Assembly (NCBI GenBank): GCA_007618135.1
Contig: PHFX01000016.1
Span: 1 to 38,282 of the forward strand
Direction of reading: 5' to 3'
DNA length: 38,282 nucleotides
From: Candidatus Brocadia sp. WS118
Lineage (GTDB): Bacteria; Planctomycetota; Brocadiia; Brocadiales; Brocadiaceae
The translations under genes and the position numbers were made by a program. The notes beneath the pieces are model-generated. The model had not been told where the DNA came from, did no database searches, and saw only the letters and a program-made list of their open reading frames with translations. How positions within the stretch are numbered: position 1 is the stretch's first letter; each line of letters starts with the position of its first letter. Of this stretch, positions 26,642-34,670 are shown piece after piece.

Positions 26642-26818
26642 CTATTTTTTGCGATATACGTTCAGACCGATCTTTTCTTCACGATTGGGAATGGTGACGT
26701 TCCCTTCCGTTGACGCTACAATAATATTTTTGCCCGAAGAAGAGGGGCCGAATTCTTTTGACAGGTCTATCTTTATGCTAAGGATGTTTCCTTCTACAGA
26801 AAATTCTACGTTTTTCAT
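26642..26818 (-). CDS. Small conserved-looking protein, 58 aa
   Basis: I recall similar small proteins in unrelated bacteria but cannot name a family. The 58-residue chain is soluble, with alternating beta-like segments (VEFSVEGNILSIKIDL, then IIVASTEGNVTIP) and ends KIGLNVYRKK. I set the start at ATG 26818 because GAGG lies 8 nt upstream. The longer open frame upstream (to 26971) is only the arm of a palindromic repeat. It lies alone between the ACR3 remnant and the repeat. Confidence 0.7.
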   Translation of the reverse strand: MKNVEFSVEGNILSIKIDLSKEFGPSSSGKNIIVASTEGNVTIPNREEKIGLNVYRKK

Positions 26819-26886
26819 ATACACAACCTCGATTTCATAAGAATGGTTACAAATAGTTTTATAATAAATTCTTTGAACGGACGAAA

Positions 26887-26958
26887 GTAGGGGCGAAGCA
26901 TTTGCCAACTTGGGTATGAATGCTATTATGCCAATTATAGCAAATGCTTCGCCCCTAC
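26887..26958. repeat. MITE-like palindrome with perfect 19-nt arms
   Basis: GTAGGGGCGAAGCATTTGC (26887-26905) is perfectly inverted at 26940-26958, with a 34-nt A/T-rich loop. The arm sequence is a type of small palindrome I have seen scattered in many bacterial genomes. No target-site duplication is evident. It lies upstream of the 58-aa gene and may overlap its promoter. Confidence 0.85.
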
Positions 26959-26991
26959 ACCGTGTGGCCAATATTGCTATTATTGGAATTT

Positions 26992-27012
26992 TTCAAAAAA
27001 CTAAATTGTTAC
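26992..27012 (+). repeat. Dispersed TCAAAAAACTAAATTG repeat, copy 2
   Basis: Same sequence as at 22731-22751 (one base differs) and the inverse of 34458-34478. It lies 33 nt beyond the MITE-like palindrome and about 90 nt from the glyS stop. Confidence 0.65.
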
Positions 27013-27101
27013 AAGAAGCGTAATTTCGATTACCGTATAAGGTAAAAACTTGCTAAAATTTGATGGCTTTTTTGTGCCGTTCCTGTTAATACTTCACCCC
27101 A

Positions 27102-29261
27102 TTACCTTGCAAGAGAACCTTCGCGGGGTTTGCCTCCGGACATTTCCATTTGAGAAAGATCGGCTATCTTGTCGGAGTATAATTCATTAATCGTCCTGAC
27201 CAGTAATAACCTGTTGTTACGAACGTCCTCGTCGTCAACATTCACGTATACCTTATCAAAGAACCTATGGACAGGCTGGGCAAAGACCTCGTAGTACGCC
27301 CGGCAGGCTTCTTCATATCTTTTCTCAACTACCTGTTTTCGAATAGCAGTCTCATTCCCTTTATAAATATCCCACAATTTTCGTTCTTCCGGCTCTGCGA
27401 AGAGACGTTCATCCACGTACCCGCTGCTATTTGCCTTTTTGCCGATATTAAACGTCCTTTCAACGACCGTAACAAGATCGGACCACCAGCTCTCGTGCGA
27501 AGCGCGAGACAAGGCATGTAACCTTTGGAAAAAATCATGGATGTCATGAAATCCGGCACCGGCATTTAAGGTGGCGTTTACCAGGTCATAGCGATGTCCC
27601 CGTTCTACATTTATCTGAAATATCCTGTCCCGGAAAAAGTCCATGACGTCTTGCACTTGTTTATCCTGGTCTATCTGGTGATGATTACGGCCGGGTTTCT
27701 TTTGGAATACGGGAAGCAGGGAAAAAGCCCTGGAAAGCACCTCTTGGATTTCCAGCGTAAACCCACACGCTTCTATGATACGGATAATACCGTAGGCGTG
27801 TCGACGTAAGGAATAAGGGTCCTGCGAACCAGTCGGTATTAAATGCAAGGCAAAACAACTGCATATCGTATCAACCTTGTCGGCCAAACCCACTACAGCG
27901 CCAACCTTAGATGTGGGAATCGCATCGGCGGCAAAGCGAGGCATATAATGTTCGGCTATTGCTAAGGCGACCGCTGGCTCTTCTCCGTCCCATTTGGCAT
28001 ATTCCCGCCCCATAATTCCCTGTAACGACGGGAATTCACCCACCATTTGGGTGAGGAGGTCTGCCTTACACAGAAAGGCGGCACGTTTCGTTAACGCATC
28101 GGCTTCTATCGGCAACTGATTCAACGCAATCAACTGGTGTGACAGATATTCGGAAAGGTGAACAATCCTGTCTGTCCTGTCACGATAATTTCCCAGTTTT
28201 TCAAGGAAGGCGAGGTTTTTCAGGTCGTCCACCCGTTTTTCTAGCGGAATCTTTCTGTCCTCTTTCCAGAAAAATCTGGCATCAGAGAGTCGCGCCTTCA
28301 ATACGCGTTCGTTCCCTTGAACAGCCGTTCGGGCATTGTTTTCGTCGCGGTTTAGCACGGCGATAAATTTATTGGAAAGGTTGCCATCTCTTTTTTTGAT
28401 GGGGAAGTACCGCTGGTGTTCCTTCATAGCCGTTTCGATAACGTCGCCGGGGGTATCCAAAAACTCTTCGTCAAAACCGCATTCAATGGCGTGGGGGTAC
28501 TCCACCAGGTTAGTTACTTCATCCAGCAACTCTTCATCATCAATGGCAGCGCCATAGGGTGTCATAAGTTGTGTGATCTTTGTTCTCAGTGTCTCGCGGC
28601 GCTCATTCATGTCGGCCACGACCTTTTCCTGATTCAGCAACCGCTTGTACAGGTCCCAATCGGCATGAGAAACCTCAATCCTTTTACCGGATAAGAAAGG
28701 ATGTCCGAAGATAAATTTGTCGGCCTTTATTCCGTTCATTTCTACCGGAATAACTTTATCTCCAAAGAGTGCAAGGAGTGAACGTATGGGGCGTGCAAAG
28801 AACATCGCATTCCCTTTCCATTTCATGGATTTGGGGAATGAGATGTTTTTGATAATTTCAGTTAAAATTGCTGGCAAAAGGTGTAACGTCTCCTGCCCTT
28901 CGATCTGCTTGATTACAAAGCAATACTCCCCTTTCGGGGTTTTTTTTATGCAGAGGGTGTTTATCTCTACACCCTGTGATCTGGCAAAACCTAACCCTGC
29001 CTTGGTCGGATTTCCTGCCTTGTCGAAGGCAATTGATGCAGCAGGGCCAGGGATCTCTTCTGTTATACTTTCCTGCCGGGGAGTAAGACCCTTGACAAAC
29101 AAAGTTAGTCTTCTGGGCGTACCCGTACTATAAAGTGAATGCAACTCCAAACGGTGTTTTTTTGTGCGTTCAGCAAACAATAGTTCCATCTGTTTCAGCG
29201 CGGGAGTAAGGTAGCCGGCAGGAATTTCTTCCGTGCCAATTTCAAATAGCAGGTCAGCCAT
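27102..29261 (-). CDS. glyS: Glycyl-tRNA synthetase beta subunit
   Basis: This is the tRNA-binding subunit of the alpha2-beta2 bacterial glycyl-tRNA synthetase. The 719 residues are near the usual ~690. It begins MADLLFEIGTEEIPAGYL, the family signature, and contains TGTPRRLTL (about 46-54), MKEHQRYFP (about 282-290) and GSQDPYSLRRHAYG, all typical GlyS blocks. A C-terminal DALR-like tRNA-binding domain has FFDKVYVN(V)DDEDVRNNRL near its end. The start ATG 29261 lies one base after the stop of the nucleotide-sugar dehydrogenase, so it shares that transcript. The catalytic alpha subunit gene glyQ is not beside it. Confidence 0.95.
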   Translation of the reverse strand: MADLLFEIGTEEIPAGYLTPALKQMELLFAERTKKHRLELHSLYSTGTPRRLTLFVKGLTPRQESITEEIPGPAASIAFDKAGNPTKAGLGFARSQGVEINTLCIKKTPKGEYCFVIKQIEGQETLHLLPAILTEIIKNISFPKSMKWKGNAMFFARPIRSLLALFGDKVIPVEMNGIKADKFIFGHPFLSGKRIEVSHADWDLYKRLLNQEKVVADMNERRETLRTKITQLMTPYGAAIDDEELLDEVTNLVEYPHAIECGFDEEFLDTPGDVIETAMKEHQRYFPIKKRDGNLSNKFIAVLNRDENNARTAVQGNERVLKARLSDARFFWKEDRKIPLEKRVDDLKNLAFLEKLGNYRDRTDRIVHLSEYLSHQLIALNQLPIEADALTKRAAFLCKADLLTQMVGEFPSLQGIMGREYAKWDGEEPAVALAIAEHYMPRFAADAIPTSKVGAVVGLADKVDTICSCFALHLIPTGSQDPYSLRRHAYGIIRIIEACGFTLEIQEVLSRAFSLLPVFQKKPGRNHHQIDQDKQVQDVMDFFRDRIFQINVERGHRYDLVNATLNAGAGFHDIHDFFQRLHALSRASHESWWSDLVTVVERTFNIGKKANSSGYVDERLFAEPEERKLWDIYKGNETAIRKQVVEKRYEEACRAYYEVFAQPVHRFFDKVYVNVDDEDVRNNRLLLVRTINELYSDKIADLSQMEMSGGKPREGSLAR

Positions 29262-29262
29262 G

Positions 29263-30561
29263 TTAGAGTCGCACGATGTGTTTCTTATGGATATTTTTCA
29301 AGGCGTTGCGGGTATCGACAATCAGTTTTGAGCTGGACACAATCAGATTGTAATCAAAGTTACTGTGATCGGTAACAATCACAGCGCAATCAACCTTGGA
29401 TAAGACCTCTTTCGAGAGGGGTTTTGATTTGATACTGAGCTTCTGATAGGTAATCTCCTGGATATACGGATCGGTGTAACTTATCTTGGCGCCCTTTGAT
29501 CGTAAGATATTCATAATTTCAAGGGCTGGTGATTCCCGAAGATCATCCACGTCCTTTTTGTATGCAACACCGAGGATATGGATATTGGATCCCTTTACGC
29601 TTTTTTCTGCATCGTTCAGCGCATCCGTAATCTTCTCCACAACAAATTCCGGCATAGCGCTGTTTATCTGGTCTGCAAGCGCGATAAATCGCAATTCAAA
29701 ACCGTTCTTTTTGGCAACCCAGGAAAGGTACATCGGGTCGATGGGAATACAATGTCCTCCCAGTCCCGGTCCCGGATAAAACGACATGAAGCCAAAGGGC
29801 TTTGTCTTTGCAGCATCAATAACTTCCCATACGTCGATATTCAGGCGTTCCGACATGATCGCAATTTCATTGACCAGGGCAATATTGACGTTCCTGAAAG
29901 TATTTTCAAGGAGTTTTACCATTTCCGCTACCTTCGGAGACGAAACAGGTATAATGGTTTCAATGATATGGCCATACAAACGACTTGCCAGCTCCGTGCA
30001 TTGAGGAGTAACACCGCCGATTACTTTTGGAATATTCTTAACCGAATACTTTTTATTGCCGGGATCAATACGTTCGGGAGAAAAAGCGAGATATACGTCT
30101 TTCCCCACTGTGAAGCCCCCTTCCTCCAACATTGGCAAAACGAGTTCTTCTGTGGTGCCCGGATAGGTGGTGCTTTCCAAGATGAAGAGCTGATCCTTAT
30201 GCATGTAGTTTTTAACTTCCTGACCCACGTTAATAATGTATGACATATCAGGGTCTTTGGTCTTTGTCAACGGCGTTGGAACGCAGATGCTGACGGCATC
30301 AAGCGTTGACAGGGCGCTGACATCATGGGTTACGCACAAGAGCCCTTTTTCAATGAATTGTGTGATATCTTCACTCTTTACATCGATGACATACGACATG
30401 CCTTTGTTTAGGGCATCGACACGTTCTTTGCTTTTATCGATTCCGGTTACGCAGTATCCGTTCCGCACAAATTCAAGGGCAAGGGGCAATCCAACGTAGC
30501 CAAGTCCTATGACACCTATTTTAGCCTTTTTGGATTTAATTTTTTCTAATAATTCTCTCAT
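29263..30561 (-). CDS. Nucleotide-sugar 6-dehydrogenase (UDP-GlcNAc/UDP-Glc dehydrogenase family)
   Basis: It oxidises C6 of a UDP-sugar twice with NAD to give a uronic acid used in surface polysaccharide. In 432 residues, the NAD-binding GLGYVGLPLA is at about 19-28. A central helix bundle contains KLLENTFRNVNIALVNE. The catalytic Cys is near 270 in GPGLGGHCIPIDP, and the C-terminal UDP-binding domain has GVAYKKDVDDLRESPAL. The sequence resembles WbpA-type UDP-N-acetylglucosamine dehydrogenases more than Ugd, but motifs alone do not settle the substrate. A candidate promoter lies at 30613-30641; glyS follows after one base. Confidence 0.92.
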   Translation of the reverse strand: MRELLEKIKSKKAKIGVIGLGYVGLPLALEFVRNGYCVTGIDKSKERVDALNKGMSYVIDVKSEDITQFIEKGLLCVTHDVSALSTLDAVSICVPTPLTKTKDPDMSYIINVGQEVKNYMHKDQLFILESTTYPGTTEELVLPMLEEGGFTVGKDVYLAFSPERIDPGNKKYSVKNIPKVIGGVTPQCTELASRLYGHIIETIIPVSSPKVAEMVKLLENTFRNVNIALVNEIAIMSERLNIDVWEVIDAAKTKPFGFMSFYPGPGLGGHCIPIDPMYLSWVAKKNGFELRFIALADQINSAMPEFVVEKITDALNDAEKSVKGSNIHILGVAYKKDVDDLRESPALEIMNILRSKGAKISYTDPYIQEITYQKLSIKSKPLSKEVLSKVDCAVIVTDHSNFDYNLIVSSSKLIVDTRNALKNIHKKHIVRL

Positions 30562-30612
30562 GTTTACCCTGGCAAACAGTTATTTCTTTGCCCCTTGTAA
30601 AGATTGAACCAA

Positions 30613-30641
30613 ATATTAATCAGTTGATCGTATGATTGCAA
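30613..30641 (-). promoter_or_regulatory. Candidate promoter for the dehydrogenase-glyS operon
   Basis: On the minus strand TTGCAA (30636-30641), a 17-bp spacer and TAATAT (30613-30618) lie about 50 nt upstream of ATG 30561. Each hexamer matches consensus at 4 of 6 bases. It is divergent from, and close to, the promoter of the exoribonuclease gene. Confidence 0.45.
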
Positions 30642-30673
30642 TAAAAAAATGGATGACAATCTGTGTATACTCC

Positions 30674-30702
30674 TTGACATTAGCTCATGAGTTGCGTAGA
30701 AT
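30674..30702 (+). promoter_or_regulatory. Strong promoter giving a leaderless exoribonuclease mRNA
   Basis: TTGACA (30674-30679), a 17-bp spacer and TAGAAT (30697-30702, 5/6) form a near-consensus sigma-70 promoter. The expected start (30708-30711) is at or within three bases of ATG 30711, leaving no room for a ribosome-binding site. Confidence 0.7.
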
Positions 30703-30710
30703 CCGTACAA

Positions 30711-31655
30711 ATGCCCAGAAAATATATTTCGAACCTGAAAACCGGTGAGATTGTTGAAGACGTGTTTCTTGTCCTGAAAAAGGAAATCAGGGAAACTCGC
30801 GAAAAAAAAACGTATCTCAACCTGCAACTGGCCGACAAATCAGGCTCTCTTGAAGCGCGGAAATGGGACGCGACGCCTCAACTGTGTAACAGCTTTAACA
30901 AAGATGAGTTTATAAAGATAAAAGGCGTTGTCGAGACCTTCAACAATACCCTGCAAATCCGCATTACCGAAATAAGTCCCCTTGCAGAAGCACACGTGCA
31001 GATGGGCGAATTCATACCAAGCACGGAAAAAGACGTTTCCGTGATGATGAACGACCTCAAACAGATTATCAAAACAATTCGTGATCCCTATCTTTCAAAG
31101 CTCTTGGATGCATTTTTTGCCGAAGAATCCTTTTGCCGGGTGTTTTCCACGGCGCCGGCCGCTACACAATACCATCATGCCTATTTGGGAGGGTTACTGG
31201 AGCATATCCTTTCTGTCGCCAAGCTGGCAATCAGCTTTTCAAATTTATATCCCCAGATAAAACGGGATTTATTACTCACGGGCGTCATTTTACATGACAT
31301 CGGAAAAACGCGTGAACTGTCCTACGAGCGCAGTTTTCAATATACCGATGAAGGACAACTCACCGGACACCTCATCTCAGGTGTACTGATGATCTATGAA
31401 AAGGCTCAAAAAATCGATGGGTTTCCATCCGATCTCCTCAACGTCCTTTTTCACCTCATATTGAGTCATCACGGGGAGTACGAGTGGGGGTCGCCGGTAA
31501 AGCCGGGCACACCCGAGGCCATAGCCTTGCACCACCTGGACAATCTGGATGCGAAGGTATACGCGGCAACAAAGGCAATAACCGAGCATAAAGACACCAG
31601 CAGCTCGTGGACAGATTACGTGAAGATGTTTGAACGGAGACTTTATAAAAAGTGA
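30711..31655 (+). CDS. YhaM-like 3'-5' exoribonuclease (OB fold plus HD domain)
   Basis: YhaM-family proteins are metal-dependent 3'-5' exonucleases in RNA turnover. With the start at 30711 there are 314 residues. An N-terminal OB-fold nucleic-acid domain (about 10-95) includes a segment resembling LADKSGSLEARKWD. The HD domain (about 150-290) has HHAYLGGLLEH (from about 153), His195-Asp196 in LHDIGKTREL, and a later LSHHGEYEWGSP. A longer frame begins at 30687, but that ATG lies between the -35 and -10 boxes, so I prefer 30711 and a leaderless message. Its neighbour on the same strand is RNase R, beyond an inserted element. Confidence 0.88.
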   Translation: MPRKYISNLKTGEIVEDVFLVLKKEIRETREKKTYLNLQLADKSGSLEARKWDATPQLCNSFNKDEFIKIKGVVETFNNTLQIRITEISPLAEAHVQMGEFIPSTEKDVSVMMNDLKQIIKTIRDPYLSKLLDAFFAEESFCRVFSTAPAATQYHHAYLGGLLEHILSVAKLAISFSNLYPQIKRDLLLTGVILHDIGKTRELSYERSFQYTDEGQLTGHLISGVLMIYEKAQKIDGFPSDLLNVLFHLILSHHGEYEWGSPVKPGTPEAIALHHLDNLDAKVYAATKAITEHKDTSSSWTDYVKMFERRLYKK

Positions 31656-31712
31656 CGATTTATCCGAGGCAGAAGTCAGAAGCCGGAATGAAAAGGCAAC
31701 CAGAAAAAAGTT

Positions 31713-32188
31713 AAAAACTCAATAGAAATAGCTAAACAAGAAATTTAAAATTAACATGATGAAAGGTTCCAACATTTCTGATCGTTTAGTTCAATTTTCT
31801 GTGAGAATTATTCGATTGGTGCACTCATTACGCAGTGATCCCGTCAATAAACATATTTCCCATCAACTACTCAGATCCGGTACTTCACCGGGCGCCAATT
31901 ATGAAGAAGCGCGGGGGGCAGAAAGTACCTTAGATTTCATTCATAAGTTAAAAGTGGTCTTGAAATAGTTACGCGAATCTATTTACTGGTTAAAAGTCAT
32001 CGAGCAAGCAAAAATAATTCCTTCAAAAAGGTTAATCGATATTCTTCGAGAGGCGGAAGAGTTAAGCAATATTATTGGTCAGTCTATTATTACCGCACAA
32101 AAAAATCAAAAACTTAAACTCGTTCCCGATAGAGCATAAAATAATCTTACTTTTTCATTGCTTGTTTAGCTATTTCTAGTGAGTTATT
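31713..32188. mobile_element. Intervening-sequence-like element: inverted repeats around a four-helix-bundle ORF
   Basis: Left arm 31713-31740 and right arm 32161-32188 are inverted copies at about 26 of 28 positions. They include a perfect 17-nt core, AGAAATAGCTAAACAAG, inverted as CTTGTTTAGCTATTTCT. The 420-nt interior holds one ORF of the four-helix-bundle (S23 / 23S rRNA intervening sequence) family. This is the same plan as rRNA intervening sequences (long terminal stem plus this ORF), but it lies between two protein genes. Just outside the left arm, near 31670-31690, is heptamer-like DNA (AGAAGTC AGAAGCC). I see no target duplication or transposase. Confidence 0.7.
31756..32139 (+). pseudogene. 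Four-helix-bundle (S23/IVS) protein gene with in-frame amber stop
   Basis: The 127-codon frame reads SDRLVQFSVRIIRLVHSL, then SHQLLRSGTSPGANYEEARGAES, then LHxLKVVLK-like helices, LRESIYWLKVI and EELSNIIGQSI, the usual four-helix-bundle protein found in 23S rRNA intervening sequences. Codon 71 is TAG (31966-31968) where relatives have Glu (KELRES), a single G-to-T change from GAG. Both sides stay in frame without other damage. It is therefore a recent pseudogene, or the stop is suppressed, which I have no reason to assume. The function of the family is unknown; it resembles the Avd protein of diversity-generating retroelements in fold. Confidence 0.88.
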
Positions 32189-32248
32189 TCATACAGCCGA
32201 ATGCACACTTAAAGGGACATTTTTCAGAGCACATTACGGGAAATTACC

Positions 32249-34441
32249 ATGATCAATCCTATCGATATCCTCAAATTCATCCGCAATAAAAAATACAGTC
32301 CCATAACGGCCGCCGAGCTGGCTGATCATTTTGAGATCAGTGATGTGGAATACCGGAGATTCTGTGACCTTTTACAGGACCTGGAGTTTTCCGGTGAAAT
32401 CGTAAAGATCAAGCAAAAACAATACGCCGACCCGGAAAAGGTGCATTTAGCCGTGGGCACCCTGGAATGCAATCCGCGGGGATTTGGTTTTGTTATCCCG
32501 GCCAGAGCAGATGGGGGCGAAGACATTTATATCCGTGAAACAGACATGGGCTCCGCCATGAATGGAGACCTCGTAGTGGTGAGGCTTTCCTCACCGACCC
32601 AAATCCGCAAAAAAAGGAGAGAGAAAGGAAGAAGTGTGTCGGGGCAGGTTGTTAATGTTTTAAGGCGCGCGAATGAATTAGTCGTGGGTACCTTTGAAAA
32701 AACAAAACGGATGCTCTTTGTTGCCCCTGACGATCCCAGGTTATTCAGGGACATTTACGTTGCGGAAGACGTTTCAAAAGGCGCACAACCTGGCGATAAA
32801 GTGGTCGTTCGAGTCATTGAATGGCCATCACGGCATCTCAACCCGGAGGGAGAGGTTACAGAAATTTTAGGAAAAGAAGGTGACCCAAAGGTTGACCTTC
32901 GTTCTATTATTTATCAATTCAAGCTGCCACACGTCTTTGGTCAAAAAGTGCTAAAAGAAACGAAACAGGTGCCGCATGCCGTCTCAGAAAAAGAAATCCA
33001 GAACCGGCTCGACCTGCGCAACACGCTCATCATCACCATCGACCCGGAAGATGCCAAAGATTTTGATGACGCCGTATCCCTCGAAAAGGATAAAAATGGA
33101 GATTGGCGTTTGGGCGTACACGTAGCAGACGTTTCCTACTACGTAAAACCCGACACAACCATTGATAAGGATGCCCGCTACCGGGGAACCAGTGTTTACC
33201 TGCCCGGCGAAGTTATCCCGATGTTGCCTGAGATACTATCGAATAATATCTGCAGCCTGAGAGAAGGAGAAGATCGCCTCACCAAAAGTGTTTTTATGAC
33301 CATTGATCACAAAGGGTATCTTGTCAAAGCGGAGATCAGGCATTCGGTTATTAACGTTACCAAACGTTTGACATACAAGCAAGCTACCGACATCCTCAAG
33401 AATGAAACCGATATAAACATATCAGACGAAGCGGTAGCCATGCTGTGCAGCACGGCGCAACTTGCTGAATTGCTGTTTAAAAACCGGCTGGCGCGGGGAG
33501 CCCTGGAACTTGACCTCCCGGAAGTATCACTAAAATTAGACGAACACGGCTACGTCAAGGATGTGGAAAAGGTTGAAAGAGACATATCGCATAAATTAAT
33601 AGAGGAGTGTATGCTCCTGGCGAACGAAGCGGTGGCGACGTTCATGTTTGAAAAAAAGATGCCGCTGCTGTGCCGCGTCCATCCCGAACCAGAGGAAGAC
33701 GACATGCGGGAATTTGCGGAGTTTATCCGCGGACTGGAACACACCAGGATAGATCCCTTTAAAAGCAATCACCTGCAGTCGCTGCTCGACAAGGTGCGCG
33801 GACGTCCTGAGGCGTATACGGTGAACCTGGTGCTCCTGAAATCTATGAAACAGGCCGTTTATGCGGCGGGCGAAGGCCGCCATTTTGCCCTTGCGCTGGA
33901 TCATTATACCCATTTCACCTCCCCTATCCGCCGCTACCCCGACTTGCTTGTCCACCGGATCTTAGACCAATATTTCGCAGGTGAGTTGTCATCTCATTTA
34001 GTAAAAGATGCATGGATACATAGCTTATCCGAGTGGACAGGGCACTGCTCCATGACCGAACGCAGGGCAGATGAGGTTGAGCGCGAGATTACCAAACTCA
34101 AATTACTTCGGTTTCTTGAACATGAGGTTGGAAAGATCTTCGAGGGGGTCATTACCGGTGTTCAGGAATTCGGTTTCTTTGTTCAGCTAAACAAATATCT
34201 GTTGGAAGGGCTTGTTCATATCCGCACGCTGTCAGATGATATCTATCAGGTAGACAAGAAAACCATGTCCCTTGTTGGCACCCGTCGCAAGAAGATGTAC
34301 CGGATTGGGGAAGTTGTCAGGGTAAAGATCTATAAGATCGACTTTTTAAAAAGAGAGATTGATTTTATCCACTGTGGTAATCAGGAAGAAAGAACGAAGC
34401 ATAGAAAAACACGGAAGATTGCGGAAGATGATGGAGAATAA
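32249..34441 (+). CDS. rnr: Ribonuclease R
   Basis: This is a processive 3'-5' exoribonuclease that can degrade structured RNA. The 730 residues show an N-terminal winged-helix region (about 1-65), cold-shock domains (about 70-230), and the RNB catalytic domain (about 250-590) with TIDPEDAKDFDDAV at about 262-275 carrying the metal-binding aspartates. HFTSPIRRYPDLLVHR follows, and a C-terminal S1 domain lies at about 628-715 (GVITGVQEFGFFVQL). A short basic tail ends the protein. The start ATG 32249 has only a weak GGGA upstream. The inserted four-helix-bundle element ends 60 nt before it and may have displaced its promoter or an operon link to the YhaM-like gene. Confidence 0.96.
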   Translation: MINPIDILKFIRNKKYSPITAAELADHFEISDVEYRRFCDLLQDLEFSGEIVKIKQKQYADPEKVHLAVGTLECNPRGFGFVIPARADGGEDIYIRETDMGSAMNGDLVVVRLSSPTQIRKKRREKGRSVSGQVVNVLRRANELVVGTFEKTKRMLFVAPDDPRLFRDIYVAEDVSKGAQPGDKVVVRVIEWPSRHLNPEGEVTEILGKEGDPKVDLRSIIYQFKLPHVFGQKVLKETKQVPHAVSEKEIQNRLDLRNTLIITIDPEDAKDFDDAVSLEKDKNGDWRLGVHVADVSYYVKPDTTIDKDARYRGTSVYLPGEVIPMLPEILSNNICSLREGEDRLTKSVFMTIDHKGYLVKAEIRHSVINVTKRLTYKQATDILKNETDINISDEAVAMLCSTAQLAELLFKNRLARGALELDLPEVSLKLDEHGYVKDVEKVERDISHKLIEECMLLANEAVATFMFEKKMPLLCRVHPEPEEDDMREFAEFIRGLEHTRIDPFKSNHLQSLLDKVRGRPEAYTVNLVLLKSMKQAVYAAGEGRHFALALDHYTHFTSPIRRYPDLLVHRILDQYFAGELSSHLVKDAWIHSLSEWTGHCSMTERRADEVEREITKLKLLRFLEHEVGKIFEGVITGVQEFGFFVQLNKYLLEGLVHIRTLSDDIYQVDKKTMSLVGTRRKKMYRIGEVVRVKIYKIDFLKREIDFIHCGNQEERTKHRKTRKIAEDDGE

Positions 34442-34457
34442 ACAGGAATGAAAAATG

Positions 34458-34478
34458 GTAACAATTTAGTTTTTTGAA
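34458..34478 (-). repeat. Dispersed TCAAAAAACTAAATTG repeat, copy 3 (inverted)
   Basis: The reverse complement is identical to the copy at 26992-27012. It lies 16 nt after the RNase R stop. Confidence 0.65.
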
Positions 34479-34537
34479 AAAAAAGATTCAATCTGCTTTT
34501 GGTTTTACGGTAAGGACAAAGTGTTTGACGTTTTCAA

Positions 34538-34610
34538 ACACACCCCCGGCCCCTCTTTTTAGAGGGGAGAACAGAAGTCCCCTCTAAAAAGAGGGGATTT
34601 AGGGGTGTGT
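34538..34610. repeat. Complete ACACACCCC palindromic element upstream of the type IIG gene
   Basis: Arms ACACACCCCCGGCCCCTC (34538-34555) and GAGGGGATTTAGGGGTGTGT (34591-34610) enclose an inner palindrome (CCTCTTTTTAGAGGGG and CCCCTCTAAAAAGAGGGG). The left arm is the exact inverse of the right arm of the element inside the downstream gene (36472-36489). Confidence 0.85.
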
Positions 34611-34670
34611 TTCTCATAGTATGTACCTTGTCCATCGATGATGGTTAAAGCCTTTTTCATTTAAAGCGCT

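Noticed and set aside
29578-30243. Open frame of 221 codons opposite the nucleotide-sugar dehydrogenase
   Set aside because: It is antisense to a gene with clear motifs and has no ribosome-binding site or recognisable domain.
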